Source: JAITVM01 sp031551135
GTDB lineage: Bacteria; Bacillota; Clostridia; Lachnospirales; JAITVM01
Direction of reading: 5' to 3'
Length of the DNA: 64,000 nt
Assembly (NCBI GenBank): GCA_031551135.1
Contig: JAVBOA010000009.1
Coordinates: 1 to 64,000 of the forward strand
Shown: positions 36,448 through 45,247 of the stretch, in pieces
Position numbering within the stretch: position 1 is the first letter of the stretch
Layout of the letters: each line of letters opens with the position of its first letter
Position numbers and translations under genes: made by a program
Notes under the pieces: generated by a model
Told to the model about the DNA's origin: nothing
Database searches by the model: none
What the model saw: only the letters and a program-made list of their open reading frames with translations

Positions 36448-37083
36448 TTAAAATACAAATTTATAGCTTATCTTATTTCCCAGTGTATTTTCTAAACTGG
36501 ATTTTATCCAGACTTTGCAAGGAATCGGCGGAAGACCGCTTAAAAGTGGTATATTTACAATTGCACTTATGAACGTATCCAAAACAGATGTATTAAATAA
36601 TGTGTCTCTGATATCCGTTATGGGATTTGACAAAGGTGCACAAATACAAGTTCTCTGATCGTCAATAATCAAGTCTGCGATAAAATCATCATATCCTAAT
36701 TTAGCTTTGCTCAAGGAAAGCAGTTCACTGGCTGTTGGAGTTGTCGTATTAACCAGCCCGAAATATACCGGATAGTAAAAATTTATAGAGGTATCAATTG
36801 ACTTTGTTATGTTTCCTTGTGTGGCTTTTAGTGTGAAAATTGTGTCATTTGTTATATCTTGTTCTGATAATGTAAAAGATCGAATATTATTCGGTACTTC
36901 ACCGATAAATGGCTCAATACGCTGTGAGTCAGGATTACCGAAAAAAGACCAGTTAAATCTAATAGCTGTAACAACAGAACCTTTTAGATTTACGGATTTA
37001 TCATTTGTAAACTTTGTAATCTCCAAAGTATCGCTGATAGGTTTTGAGTTCACAGAAATAACTCCTGATTCAAAATGAGGCAT
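36448..37083 (-). CDS. Phage structural protein, possible tail/fibre component
   Basis: A 211-aa beta-rich protein. The N-terminal 100 residues have an Ig-like or FN3-like pattern (VTAIRFNWSFFGNPDSQRIE, then TLSEQDITNDTIFTLKATQG), and the next part (INFYYPVYFGLVNTTTPTAS) occurs in phage tail-tip and fibre proteins of Gram-positive phages. Start at ATG 37083 after AAGGTTGTG. Role inferred from context. Confidence 0.45.
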   Translation of the reverse strand: MPHFESGVISVNSKPISDTLEITKFTNDKSVNLKGSVVTAIRFNWSFFGNPDSQRIEPFIGEVPNNIRSFTLSEQDITNDTIFTLKATQGNITKSIDTSINFYYPVYFGLVNTTTPTASELLSLSKAKLGYDDFIADLIIDDQRTCICAPLSNPITDIRDTLFNTSVLDTFISAIVNIPLLSGLPPIPCKVWIKSSLENTLGNKISYKFVF

Positions 37084-37095
37084 TTTTTCACAACC

Positions 37096-37461
37096 TTAAT
37101 AAAAGTACATTACAAATCTGATGCGAGTTCCGGCCGGCGCAATTATTTTAAAGCCGTCAAAGCTTATTCTGATATCGCTTATTCGAGAACCTGCAAGAAC
37201 AGGAATAATATCATTACAAACAGGCTTTAATAGCCCGTTTCCGTTTCTTTTTAATAAGATAATTCCTACATCAATATCAGGAGATTCTATAAAACTTGCA
37301 TTGAAAGAAAGTTTATTCATTTTAGAATCAGGATTTTTATGATTAAATAAATTAAGCAAATCAACGGCTTCGTCGTCGACAGCGGTAGAAGAATATATTG
37401 TTCCGCCGTTCCAGCCCCAATTAGTAACGTATCCCGAATGTTCCAAAGCTCCTATTGCCAT
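37096..37461 (-). CDS. Hypothetical phage structural protein
   Basis: About 121 aa from ATG 37461, with AGGTGA seven bases upstream; a GTG three codons earlier overlaps the previous gene. Beta-rich, with a Gly/Trp-rich start (YVTNWGWNGGTIYSST) and a C-terminus FKIIAPAGTRIRFVMYFY. No recognised family. Lies between two other short structural genes. Confidence 0.4.
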   Translation of the reverse strand: MAIGALEHSGYVTNWGWNGGTIYSSTAVDDEAVDLLNLFNHKNPDSKMNKLSFNASFIESPDIDVGIILLKRNGNGLLKPVCNDIIPVLAGSRISDIRISFDGFKIIAPAGTRIRFVMYFY

Positions 37462-37466
37462 TTTGC

Positions 37467-37748
37467 TCACCTGCCTCTAATTTTGTATTTGAAATCAGGC
37501 TTGCCGATATCGGATTCGTATTCTATATTTATAAAATCTCCGTCGGTGTCGCTATTTGAATAAATTCGGATTCCAAAGCCTTTAAAATCAATATCAATAT
37601 ATTTTGCACTTCTATTTATTATTTTGGCCTTAAATATTTTTTTACTTGTCTTTTTTTGTTTTGCGTCTTTGACTTCTTCTGTAGGAAATTCGTTTTTGTC
37701 GTTTTCAAGATTTTCATAATTTTGCTCAGAAGAGTAAATTTCATCCAA
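37467..37748 (-). CDS. Small charged hypothetical phage protein
   Basis: About 93 aa, taking TTG 37748 as start because GGGGG lies just upstream. An acidic/lysine-rich N-terminus (NEFPTEEVKDAKQKKTSKK) leads to a compact beta C-terminus (IDFKGFGIRIYSNSDTDGDF). No family recognised. First gene after the tail-tube terminator. Confidence 0.4.
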   Translation of the reverse strand: MDEIYSSEQNYENLENDKNEFPTEEVKDAKQKKTSKKIFKAKIINRSAKYIDIDFKGFGIRIYSNSDTDGDFINIEYESDIGKPDFKYKIRGR

Positions 37749-37775
37749 GGAAATTCCCCCTTTCAATAAAATAAA

Positions 37776-37800
37776 GCGGATATATACAAACTATATCCGC
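37776..37800 (-). terminator. Hairpin terminator after tail-tube gene
   Basis: GCGGATATA (37776-37784) and TATATCCGC (37792-37800) form a perfect 9-bp stem with a 7-base loop, immediately downstream of the tail-tube gene. The minus strand then reads TTTATTTTATTG. It may set the high dose of tail tube relative to later genes. Confidence 0.7.
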
Positions 37801-37810
37801 AAAGAAATTA

Positions 37811-38833
37811 TTAAATTACGTGGATATCAATATTGTCAGAAAATCCTTTATGAGTAACCGTAACAATCGCACTTCCGGAAGATACGGCTGTAATCTCGCC
37901 ATTATTATCAACAGTCGCCACAGAAGGGTTGTCGCTTGCAAACGTACATTCAGAATTCATAATGCCGATCATATCGTATAATCCTCCGGGGTCTCCAACA
38001 ACAGAAATATTTTCTGTTTCTCCGACAGAAAGCTCTACAGGAGAAGGTGATGCTATAATTTCAATGATAGGCTGGTCAATAAAATCATCGGGAGTGTTGA
38101 TTATATATCCATATGTCATGCCTTCACCGCAGATTTGACCGTCTTGAGCCAAAGCCACACCGGAAACAGCAATTTCTGTTGCCGTACCGTCTGAGTTTGT
38201 GCTTATATTATAACCGCCGTCAAGCTGTAATCTCGGAATTCTTACGGTTACTTTGCCGCAGTCGCCTTTATTTGTATTGGTTATTTTGCCGACCATATCA
38301 ACTTCAACAATCATTGGTGTTGCATCTGCGCCAATACGAACAGCATCAGATTTTGCAGAATAAAGATAAGTTGTTTTTACGCAGGTTTCTGATACGCCAT
38401 AATTGTTCAAATCAATTGTATTATCAGCATTTGGAGAAATATTTAATTCAAGTCCATCCGGCGTAACCACATATACTTTTCCAATTGCTGTTTTATTTAA
38501 AATGCCTTTTCCGGCAGCATCAATAGCAACAGGGCTATTTATCTCGAAAATATCATACATACTTTGTTGAATTTTATTACCTTCAAGCATTGAAATTGCT
38601 TTAATATCCCAGTCGGTAATCACAAAATTAATATTTACTCTTTTACCGGTTTTGTTTTGCATCAGCAAAACGCCGTTTGTACCTGTGATATCAGTGGAAT
38701 TTACAGTTATTTCGGTACTTGTACTCGTAAGGAATTTTCCATAAAAGATTACATCAGAAGAAGATGGGTCACGAGCTACAACGTTCCCGATATCTTTCAA
38801 AAATGTAATCGGTTTTTCTTTATTATTTGCCAT
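37811..38833 (-). CDS. Major tail (tube) protein with C-terminal Ig-like (BIG2) domain
   Basis: A 340-aa protein. Residues 1-250 fit a major tail protein (ITFLKDIGNVVARDPSSSDV at the start; beta-rich throughout). Residues 258-340 are a BIG2-type Ig-like domain (PVELSVGETENISVVGDPGG, NPSVATVDNNGEITAVSSGS, AIVTVTHKG). Ig decorations on tail tubes of siphophages protrude and bind carbohydrates weakly. AGGAGG precedes the ATG. Followed by a strong hairpin and preceded by connector genes. Confidence 0.7.
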   Translation of the reverse strand: MANNKEKPITFLKDIGNVVARDPSSSDVIFYGKFLTSTSTEITVNSTDITGTNGVLLMQNKTGKRVNINFVITDWDIKAISMLEGNKIQQSMYDIFEINSPVAIDAAGKGILNKTAIGKVYVVTPDGLELNISPNADNTIDLNNYGVSETCVKTTYLYSAKSDAVRIGADATPMIVEVDMVGKITNTNKGDCGKVTVRIPRLQLDGGYNISTNSDGTATEIAVSGVALAQDGQICGEGMTYGYIINTPDDFIDQPIIEIIASPSPVELSVGETENISVVGDPGGLYDMIGIMNSECTFASDNPSVATVDNNGEITAVSSGSAIVTVTHKGFSDNIDIHVI

Positions 38834-38844
38834 TAATTTGCCTC

Positions 38845-39627
38845 CTAGATTTTTAGAAACTCGCTATTTTGATAGTTAATATTGACATCCTTGAATTCAT
38901 CTTGTTTCTCCAAACCTGTTAACCAATGGCGAACAGGTTTTTTGAACGTTACAAAACCTCCGAGTTCAGCACCACGAAGAAGTTTATATTCTTCAAAAGA
39001 CGACATGCGCCTGACTAAATTGTTAAATTTGCGAATAGAAAAAGACCGAATCTCTTTGGTTGGCATATGCAAATACATAGCGACCAAATCAATTAAATCT
39101 TCCAATGATGGTGATATATATGAAGATTTTTTGTTTATAAGTTCCTGATATTCTTTCAAAGCCTCTTCGGCATCGGGGTGAACAAATTTATTATTCCAGT
39201 CAATGCCGTTCTGCTCAAAAATAATTGCTCGGATTTTTTCGAAATCTTTATAATTAAATTCTACTCCTGAAATAACAAGATTACATTTTTTTAGATTACC
39301 TTCATTATCATACAAATATGCAAAATCTATATCATTTTGCTTTGTAATCATTTCAAATAAAGCATAAACAAGATGTAGATTGGCGGCGAATCTCGGCTCG
39401 TTTACGATTTCATAATTATGACAAGTATAAAATAAAAACCACAAATAGGGCATTTTAATGAGAGTTTTATTTTTAATCCGTTCTTGTTTGATTTTAAGGA
39501 CTTCGCAAGATATATAAAATTCATATAAATACTCTAAACCAACAGGATAAAACTGAACCCCTTTAAATTCTATAGGCTCATCAAATGCCAAGGCTTTTTC
39601 TTTGGCACATAATTTTGAAACCATATT
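38845..39627 (-). CDS. Phage head-tail/tail protein, unknown
   Basis: About 260 aa from ATG 39627; the frame is open to 39723 but that longer form overlaps the previous gene by 83 bases without a ribosome site, so the start is uncertain. Mostly helical (PYLWFLFYTCHNYEIVNEPR; SLEDLIDLVAMYLHMPTKEI). No recognised family. It precedes the tail-tube gene by 12 bases. Confidence 0.45.
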   Translation of the reverse strand, partial: NMVSKLCAKEKALAFDEPIEFKGVQFYPVGLEYLYEFYISCEVLKIKQERIKNKTLIKMPYLWFLFYTCHNYEIVNEPRFAANLHLVYALFEMITKQNDIDFAYLYDNEGNLKKCNLVISGVEFNYKDFEKIRAIIFEQNGIDWNNKFVHPDAEEALKEYQELINKKSSYISPSLEDLIDLVAMYLHMPTKEIRSFSIRKFNNLVRRMSSFEEYKLLRGAELGGFVTFKKPVRHWLTGLEKQDEFKDVNINYQNSEFLKI

Positions 39628-39640
39628 CAAAAATTTAAAT

Positions 39641-40204
39641 TCAGCAGATTCCAGTCGAGCCCACCTCAGTCCTAAATACAATAGTAGATATATCGAAACC
39701 GCCTTTTGTATCGGCAAAGTCAACGCCTTTTAGTTCCAAATCTCGAATCAGTTCGGTTGATTTTCCGTTCAATGTTTGAATAATTAAATCAACTAATTCT
39801 TCTTTTCTTATATGGCCGCCGTGATAATATTCTACAGAGTTATGCACAATAACATCAATATTTATATAATAATCGGCAAAGTGTTTACCGTTAGCATAAA
39901 TTTTTTTAGGGTAAATTCTTAGTTGAGCAATTTGTCTGTCTTCCGTTGTGCCAACAAAGCTTGTTGCGAAAATACGGCAATTTGGATTTAACTCGTGAGT
40001 CGGCGTGAATTGTGTGACAATATCAGATATAATCTCATCTGAAATATCTTGTTTTAAAGGGTCGATTTTCCAATCAACATACCAAAGAAGCTTGAAAATA
40101 TTTTCGTTTTCCATCAACAAATTGACGATATTAGTTTTTATTTTATATAAAACGCCTTCGGTATAAATTCTATCGGAATTATATTTGCAACAATTTTTTG
40201 TCAT
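39641..40204 (-). CDS. Phage head-tail connector-type protein
   Basis: A 187-aa protein. A mixed alpha/beta sequence with ADYYINIDVIVHNSVEYYHG and DLIIQTLNGKSTELIRDLEL is consistent with tail-terminator or head-closure proteins, which sit here in siphophage gene order (between connectors and tail tube). The ribosome site is weak. The assignment rests mainly on position. Confidence 0.45.
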   Translation of the reverse strand: MTKNCCKYNSDRIYTEGVLYKIKTNIVNLLMENENIFKLLWYVDWKIDPLKQDISDEIISDIVTQFTPTHELNPNCRIFATSFVGTTEDRQIAQLRIYPKKIYANGKHFADYYINIDVIVHNSVEYYHGGHIRKEELVDLIIQTLNGKSTELIRDLELKGVDFADTKGGFDISTIVFRTEVGSTGIC

Positions 40205-40223
40205 TTTATCACAACTTTCTTGA

Positions 40224-41516
40224 TTATAATAAGCCGACTATCTCTAATTCAAGGTTTGTTTGTGACAAACCTCTCTCACTTTTTAATATAAGAGTCACAA
40301 TATTTCCGATTAAAGATATATCCTTTTGGCATTTAAGGCTGATGCTGCTGTCATTTTGTTTTGTTATTATTATATATGAAGGGTTGTTCATGATTTCCCA
40401 TTGCGCTACGCTATTAACGGACTCTCCACTACTGTTATAGAATTTTGCCGAAAAAGTTTTGGCGACTCCGCCAATTTTTAATGCTGCTTCTCCTCGATAT
40501 TCGATAACGCAAGCGTTTTGGTAAGGATTATCCGATGGAATAACATTCAATTTAACAATTTCTTTGTTTCCATGTGAAAGAACCTCAATTGAACATTCAC
40601 CAATTGAAATGGCTTCGATCAGTCCCGTATCACTCACGATTCCGATTTCTTTATTGTCAGTAGAAAAAGTTATGGCACTTTCAAGAATTATATCTTTATT
40701 TTTTGCCTGCGCCTGAATTTGAAATATATCTCCGATTTTAAGTGTTATATTTCTTGGAGTAATTAATTTTAAAGAATAATTCGCAATACGGTCATAATAA
40801 TTTGCTATAAGCAGCTCTCTGTTATCGACCTCTTCATTAAACTCATCTTCCGCCATACCTAAAATAAGAAGACCCGAATTATTTAAATATTTTTCTACAG
40901 CGTTTATTTTGGTAGATTTATAAGTCATTGGCACTTGATTTTTAGCACGCAATTCATTTTCAATAATAAATCTGAAATCACGAGGAATATTAATTGTCTC
41001 TTTATCTTGCGGAAGATAAATCGTTGTCGTCATATCGCCAATAACAAGTTCCCCGCGTACTCTTGTACCGGATGCATATAATTTAGTTGCATCAGTAAAA
41101 ACGCAGTAACGTTCAATTATTTCTCCGCTGTTGTTTATCCATTTAAGCAAATGGTTACATCGGGTCATTGCTGCTTTTTCATAAAACTGATTGTCACCCG
41201 GAATATCGGTGATTAAATAATATTCATTTTTGTATAATACATATTGACCATATTTAAAAGTTCCGATATTGCAAAGAATCTGTTTTATATTATCGCCGTT
41301 AATAACATTTGTAGTATTATTTTGAACAATGGCAAGTAGATTAATGCCATTTTTTTCACTAATATCACCGTTTGAGAAAATAACAATTTCTTCGCCTAAA
41401 ACCGTGGTATCAAGTATTTCATTAAATCCATCATAAGCGTAATCAGTATGTTCTTGTTTCTCAAAACCGCTATTGAAATAAGGTTTTGAGTTCATTAAAT
41501 ACCAATCTTTTGACAT
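40224..41516 (-). CDS. Phage connector protein with Ig-like domain
   Basis: A 430-aa protein. The N-terminal 250 residues resemble a phage adaptor (IFSNGDISEKNGINLLAIVQ; VTRVRGELVIG-like region) followed by an Ig/BIG2-type domain at about 250-335 (ITPRNITLKIGDIFQIQAQA; DTGLIEAISIGECSIEVLSH) and a further beta domain. Two genes of the late operon thus carry BIG2 modules. GGTGGTG precedes the ATG. Confidence 0.5.
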   Translation of the reverse strand: MSKDWYLMNSKPYFNSGFEKQEHTDYAYDGFNEILDTTVLGEEIVIFSNGDISEKNGINLLAIVQNNTTNVINGDNIKQILCNIGTFKYGQYVLYKNEYYLITDIPGDNQFYEKAAMTRCNHLLKWINNSGEIIERYCVFTDATKLYASGTRVRGELVIGDMTTTIYLPQDKETINIPRDFRFIIENELRAKNQVPMTYKSTKINAVEKYLNNSGLLILGMAEDEFNEEVDNRELLIANYYDRIANYSLKLITPRNITLKIGDIFQIQAQAKNKDIILESAITFSTDNKEIGIVSDTGLIEAISIGECSIEVLSHGNKEIVKLNVIPSDNPYQNACVIEYRGEAALKIGGVAKTFSAKFYNSSGESVNSVAQWEIMNNPSYIIITKQNDSSISLKCQKDISLIGNIVTLILKSERGLSQTNLELEIVGLL

Positions 41517-41531
41517 TCGGCACCACCAATT

Positions 41532-41918
41532 TTAGCCAAAGCAATGATTTTTTTGTTTATGTAATTTTTGCTCAACTTCGTAATAAACTTGGAGATATTC
41601 TTCCCGAGTGGCAGTTTTAGCTTGACTTGTGCTGTTTAGCTGCAAATCTTTGCCAATAATATTATTTAATTTATTAATGCGGCTTAACTCCTGTTTCAAA
41701 TAATATCTTGTAATCATTAGTCCGAGAGTAGTTATCGGAGGATTTGATTTTTTGAAATTTCCGCTTGCATCATCAAAATCCAATGCACATATATCCAGAG
41801 AATAGTCAGCGCAAGCTTTTTCAAACCATATTTTTTCAAGCTCCTCGTTGATAATATATTTATCTTTGATTTCGGAATGAAAAATATCTATAACTTTTTC
41901 ATAGTCTGATTGTGGCAT
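41532..41918 (-). CDS. Head-tail adaptor (DNA-packaging connector)-like protein
   Basis: A 128-aa helical protein, second gene after the major capsid. Its layout (helices such as YEKVIDIFHSEIKDKYIINE, then LGLMITRYYLKQELSRINKL) fits the gp6/gp15-type connector that joins portal and tail. GGCGGTG precedes its ATG. Assignment is by fold-type and position. Confidence 0.5.
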   Translation of the reverse strand: MPQSDYEKVIDIFHSEIKDKYIINEELEKIWFEKACADYSLDICALDFDDASGNFKKSNPPITTLGLMITRYYLKQELSRINKLNNIIGKDLQLNSTSQAKTATREEYLQVYYEVEQKLHKQKNHCFG

Positions 41919-41932
41919 TTTGCACCGCCATT

Positions 41933-42391
41933 CTAAACATTAATACCCAATAATTCAGAAGCGATTTTAATTTTTTCGTAATCAGAAATCTTATTATCTT
42001 TAATCATTTGCTGTAAAAGCATTTTTTCATTCTCCGTTTTTATAATGTCACTCAGAGATTTTTTGAAAATACTTTTGGATTTGCTGAATAAATCTAAAAT
42101 TATACTTTCGTCAATAATTAGCTGCTTCGAATTTTCGCTATCACTTTCGAAACCGGCATTTATTCTGACCTCTTTATCATCTATGTAAAATATAGCGTGG
42201 CTGCCTTTGCCGTCTTCACCGACGAAGCAAATATTACCGGCATAAATTTGCGCCATGATTTCGGATATCTTCAGAGTCTTTTTCGCAAAAGGCGGAAATA
42301 CAATATCTCTTGTTGACTCAATAGCCTTGAAACCGGTATTGGCATTGCTTAAATTCATAACCACGACAGTTTTGTTATAATCTAGCTCCAT
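41933..42391 (-). CDS. Hypothetical phage protein after major capsid
   Basis: A 152-aa protein. The first 80 residues are beta-rich (NIC-FVGED-type strand: YAGNICFVGEDGKGSHAIFY), and the last 60 helical and lysine-rich (FSKSKSIFKKSLSDIIKTEN). It may be a head protein or connector. It begins downstream of the capsid terminator and of a promoter-like motif at 42452-42467. No family recognised. Confidence 0.4.
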   Translation of the reverse strand: MELDYNKTVVVMNLSNANTGFKAIESTRDIVFPPFAKKTLKISEIMAQIYAGNICFVGEDGKGSHAIFYIDDKEVRINAGFESDSENSKQLIIDESIILDLFSKSKSIFKKSLSDIIKTENEKMLLQQMIKDNKISDYEKIKIASELLGINV

Positions 42392-42421
42392 AATCCACCC
42401 CTAAATAAAATTAATAGAATA

Positions 42422-42444
42422 GGGGAAACAAATTTTGCTTCCCC
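42422..42444 (-). terminator. Hairpin after major capsid gene
   Basis: GGGGAA ... TTCCCC arms enclose AT-rich inner pairs (aggggaaacaaattttgctt, then cccc). It lies in the 103-base gap after the capsid gene and would reduce read-through, making capsid the most abundant product. Confidence 0.6.
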
Positions 42445-42451
42445 GAATTAA

Positions 42452-42467
42452 TTATACTATTTCCATT
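42452..42467 (-). promoter_or_regulatory. Shared late-gene motif, copy 1
   Basis: TTATACTATTTCCATT on the plus strand (AATGGAAATAGTATAA on the minus) matches 46868-46883 at 15 of 16 positions. Both lie in gaps just upstream of late genes. It includes a TATAA-like -10. It may be a promoter, possibly for the phage polymerase; see findings. Confidence 0.4.
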
Positions 42468-42494
42468 CTAAAGAATGTAAAAAATAGAATAACA

Positions 42495-43580
42495 TTAAAT
42501 ACTCAAATCTTTATAAAGACCAATTTGATATTCACTGCCTCTTTCTACGTCAGCGGCTATTTCGAGGTCGAATCTGGTTAAATATTTTCCTGTTTTGATA
42601 TCTGTTCCGGTCATGCTTGTAAGTCCGCCTCTTGTCCAAGTTCTTACCGGTGAAGTCATTCCGGTCGGAATCACAAACATGAGGTTTTGAGGGAATACTG
42701 TTTCGAATCCAGAATTATCAGGCAATGGTCTGGCTTCGTCATACATATTTTCAATTTCTTGAACAACAGAACCAAGGTATATTCCAAGCAGGCCGGTTTT
42801 TCTGATTTCGTCCATTGCGCTTTCAGTAATTCCGGAAATTACAGGATCAGTTCCATTATAGCCGGCAAAGTTACAAATTTGCGAAATCATAGAATAATCA
42901 CCGAGCAAAGTTATTTTTCCAAAACGACGGATTTTTTTGATTATGTCATCAAGCTGAGTTTTGGTAATACCGTTACTTTGTTCGTAGAATTTCACACCTT
43001 TTGCATTTGCTATGGAATTTTGAATAACTTCGATTACATAAGCTGCGGCTTTATTTCTAATGTCGAGGCGAACCTGTTCCATACCGATATTTTCTTCGGA
43101 TAAATCGCCGAATTCAACTTTTCGATAATCAACAACATAACCACCCGAAACAGAAATTGTAGGAACAGTATATCTTTCTCTGTTCCAAGTAGGGAAGATA
43201 ACGTCACCGTTAGCGGTTTGGACTCTGGATTTCTCTCCTGCCATATTTTTCGACTCGACGATAATACTCTCATTATATCCAAGAGCCTCAAAATTACCCA
43301 TGAACCCAAGAAGCTTTAATTCTTGCTCAAGTTTTGGCTGAATGGTATAAGTACGGATAGAATTAAGCTCTGACATTGCGGAAAAATCGCCGTGGAGCGC
43401 ACGAGAACCAAGGGATTTTATATATTCGATTCCTTTGTCCGCTTTATTTCCGAATTTGCTCAAATCTTTTCCTTCAACTAAAGAAGAGAAAATCTCTACA
43501 ATAGGAGATGTTCTCTTAATCTGAGTATTAGAAAAATCAGAGTCTTTTCTAATATTATTAAGTTCGATCGTATAATCCAT
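42495..43580 (-). CDS. Major capsid protein (HK97-like)
   Basis: A 361-aa protein in the canonical position after protease/scaffold and decoration genes. It has the pattern of Gram-positive phage major capsids: a helical N-terminus, a spine helix region (IRNKAAAYVIEVIQNSIANA) and a C-terminal segment ISGITESAMDEIRKTGLLGI, then TSMTGTDIKTGKYLTRFDLE. TTGGAGGA precedes the ATG. Followed by a hairpin terminator. Confidence 0.75.
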   Translation of the reverse strand: MDYTIELNNIRKDSDFSNTQIKRTSPIVEIFSSLVEGKDLSKFGNKADKGIEYIKSLGSRALHGDFSAMSELNSIRTYTIQPKLEQELKLLGFMGNFEALGYNESIIVESKNMAGEKSRVQTANGDVIFPTWNRERYTVPTISVSGGYVVDYRKVEFGDLSEENIGMEQVRLDIRNKAAAYVIEVIQNSIANAKGVKFYEQSNGITKTQLDDIIKKIRRFGKITLLGDYSMISQICNFAGYNGTDPVISGITESAMDEIRKTGLLGIYLGSVVQEIENMYDEARPLPDNSGFETVFPQNLMFVIPTGMTSPVRTWTRGGLTSMTGTDIKTGKYLTRFDLEIAADVERGSEYQIGLYKDLSI

Positions 43581-43602
43581 ATTAATTTTCCTCCAATTTT
43601 AT

Positions 43603-44073
43603 TTAGGCCACAATAATCTGAGCCTTAACAGCGTGTTCGTTTAAATGCGTTTTTTCTGTTACTTTGAAATAAATAGAATAACCGGTCTCGCTGGAGATAA
43701 TTTCGAAATTACCGTCTGCGCCAACGCCCAGCAAAGTAGTGCCTGCATCTATGTCGCTGTATCCAATACCCGATGCGTACGTAATATGACAATTATCGAT
43801 TACAAGAAATTGCTGATCTAATGCTTTCAAAGATTTGCAATTAAGCATTTCATCTTTAGCAATTCCGTTATAGCTGAATAAATCGCCTAAAATTGTATTA
43901 TCAACTAAGAAAAGATTATCAGCTTTTTTTGTTGTGTTATCAGCATATGAACTTACTTTGTTTGTGAAGTCCACAGTAATTAAAGACCAATTCTTAATAT
44001 TTTCATGTGCCTTAATATTTGGAAAGTTCTTTTCCGAGCTTTCGATCATTCCGATAGTTTCATATTTAATCAT
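43603..44073 (-). CDS. Head decoration/auxiliary capsid protein candidate
   Basis: A 156-aa beta-rich protein immediately before the major capsid gene, a usual place for head decoration (gpD-like) proteins. Contains DNLFLVDNTILGDLFSYNGI and a C-terminal KVTEKTHLNEHAVKAQIIVA. TTGGAGG precedes the ATG. Assignment by size and place. Confidence 0.5.
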   Translation of the reverse strand: MIKYETIGMIESSEKNFPNIKAHENIKNWSLITVDFTNKVSSYADNTTKKADNLFLVDNTILGDLFSYNGIAKDEMLNCKSLKALDQQFLVIDNCHITYASGIGYSDIDAGTTLLGVGADGNFEIISSETGYSIYFKVTEKTHLNEHAVKAQIIVA

Positions 44074-44087
44074 TAAGATGCCTCCAA

Positions 44088-45230
44088 TTAAAATAAATCG
44101 CTATAATTTTTCAAATCTGATTTTTTACTGATTTCCATAATATCGCCGTAAATGTCTTTTTCTTTTTGATTTATTTCAGTTTCCGGCCCACTGTTGGATT
44201 TGCTTTCAAGGGCGTTTTTCCCAATATTCATATAAATTTCATTTACAATAGAGTTAATTTCGGATTTGTCAGGAGAAGTGTTGAAAGCTGCGATTTTTTC
44301 TTTGACACATTCTTTTTGCTCATCACTAAAATTTTTGATTTGCTCATTAAGTTCATTGATTATTGACTGCTTCTCAGCTTCGACAAGTTTAGTATTTAGA
44401 GTATTGATTTTTTCGTTTAATTCAACAATGGAATTGTCTTTTTCGGTGACTTGAGTTTTTAAAGCTTCGATGGTATTATTTAATTCAGTGATCTTTTCAT
44501 TAAGTGTAGTAATTTCTGCAATCTTTGTTTCAAGATTAGAAATTTCGGATATTTTTCCTTCAATATTTTGAAATGCAATTTCAAATTCTTTATCCATTTT
44601 TAAATCCTCCTCGTCAATCTTTCCGTTCAATTCGAGAACAACCGCCGATTTATCAGCCGGTTCTATGCTGATAACTGCATAGCCGCCATAAATATAATCC
44701 ATTGGAACTCGACCTTTATCTTTGTACTCATTTTCATAAATAATAGGGTTTTCGATTTCAGAGCCGAAAATCTCAACAGAACCGGTTATTACTTCGTTAT
44801 TCAAAAATTTGTCTTCCATCCATTTTACAAAATTAGGGTAGGTGAGTTCATCTATATCAGCCTCAGCGGTTAGAGCAAGAATTGATTTTTCATTGATTAT
44901 TACATTTTCTATTTTTGGATTTTTAAAAGAACCCAAAACGACGGCATCTTTAAATCTGGGTTTGCCGTCTTCGATTCCGGTCATTCCGTGACCAAAAGGT
45001 ATGTTTCTTTCGTTATCAAGAAATTCAGCTTTTAAAGACATTCCAATAACTGAATACATATTTTTTTCTGTATATTCTTTTTTCCATGAAATACCGTTAT
45101 CTTGATAATTTTCAGCGGAATCAAATATTTCATGCAAAACAAATTTTGCGGTACGTCTTCCGTTTTTCTTTTTAGAAGAAATTTCGCAAAGTACAGGAGG
45201 TGTACTAAATAATTCATGATTTTGTATCAA
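44088..45230 (-). CDS. Prohead protease-scaffold fusion candidate
   Basis: A 380-aa protein. Residues 1-200 resemble a phage capsid maturation protease-like domain (LKAEFLDNERNIPFGHGMTG; YGGYAVISIEPADKSAVVLE). Residues 210-310 are a long coiled coil (ETKIAEITTLNEKITELNNT onward), the expected scaffold. A Ser/Glu-rich tail follows. Such protease-scaffold fusions occur between portal and capsid genes. The Ser-His-type catalytic residues could not be assigned. TTG start after GGGGTG. Confidence 0.6.
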   Translation of the reverse strand: MIQNHELFSTPPVLCEISSKKKNGRRTAKFVLHEIFDSAENYQDNGISWKKEYTEKNMYSVIGMSLKAEFLDNERNIPFGHGMTGIEDGKPRFKDAVVLGSFKNPKIENVIINEKSILALTAEADIDELTYPNFVKWMEDKFLNNEVITGSVEIFGSEIENPIIYENEYKDKGRVPMDYIYGGYAVISIEPADKSAVVLELNGKIDEEDLKMDKEFEIAFQNIEGKISEISNLETKIAEITTLNEKITELNNTIEALKTQVTEKDNSIVELNEKINTLNTKLVEAEKQSIINELNEQIKNFSDEQKECVKEKIAAFNTSPDKSEINSIVNEIYMNIGKNALESKSNSGPETEINQKEKDIYGDIMEISKKSDLKNYSDLF

Positions 45231-45247
45231 ATTAACACCCCAATTAT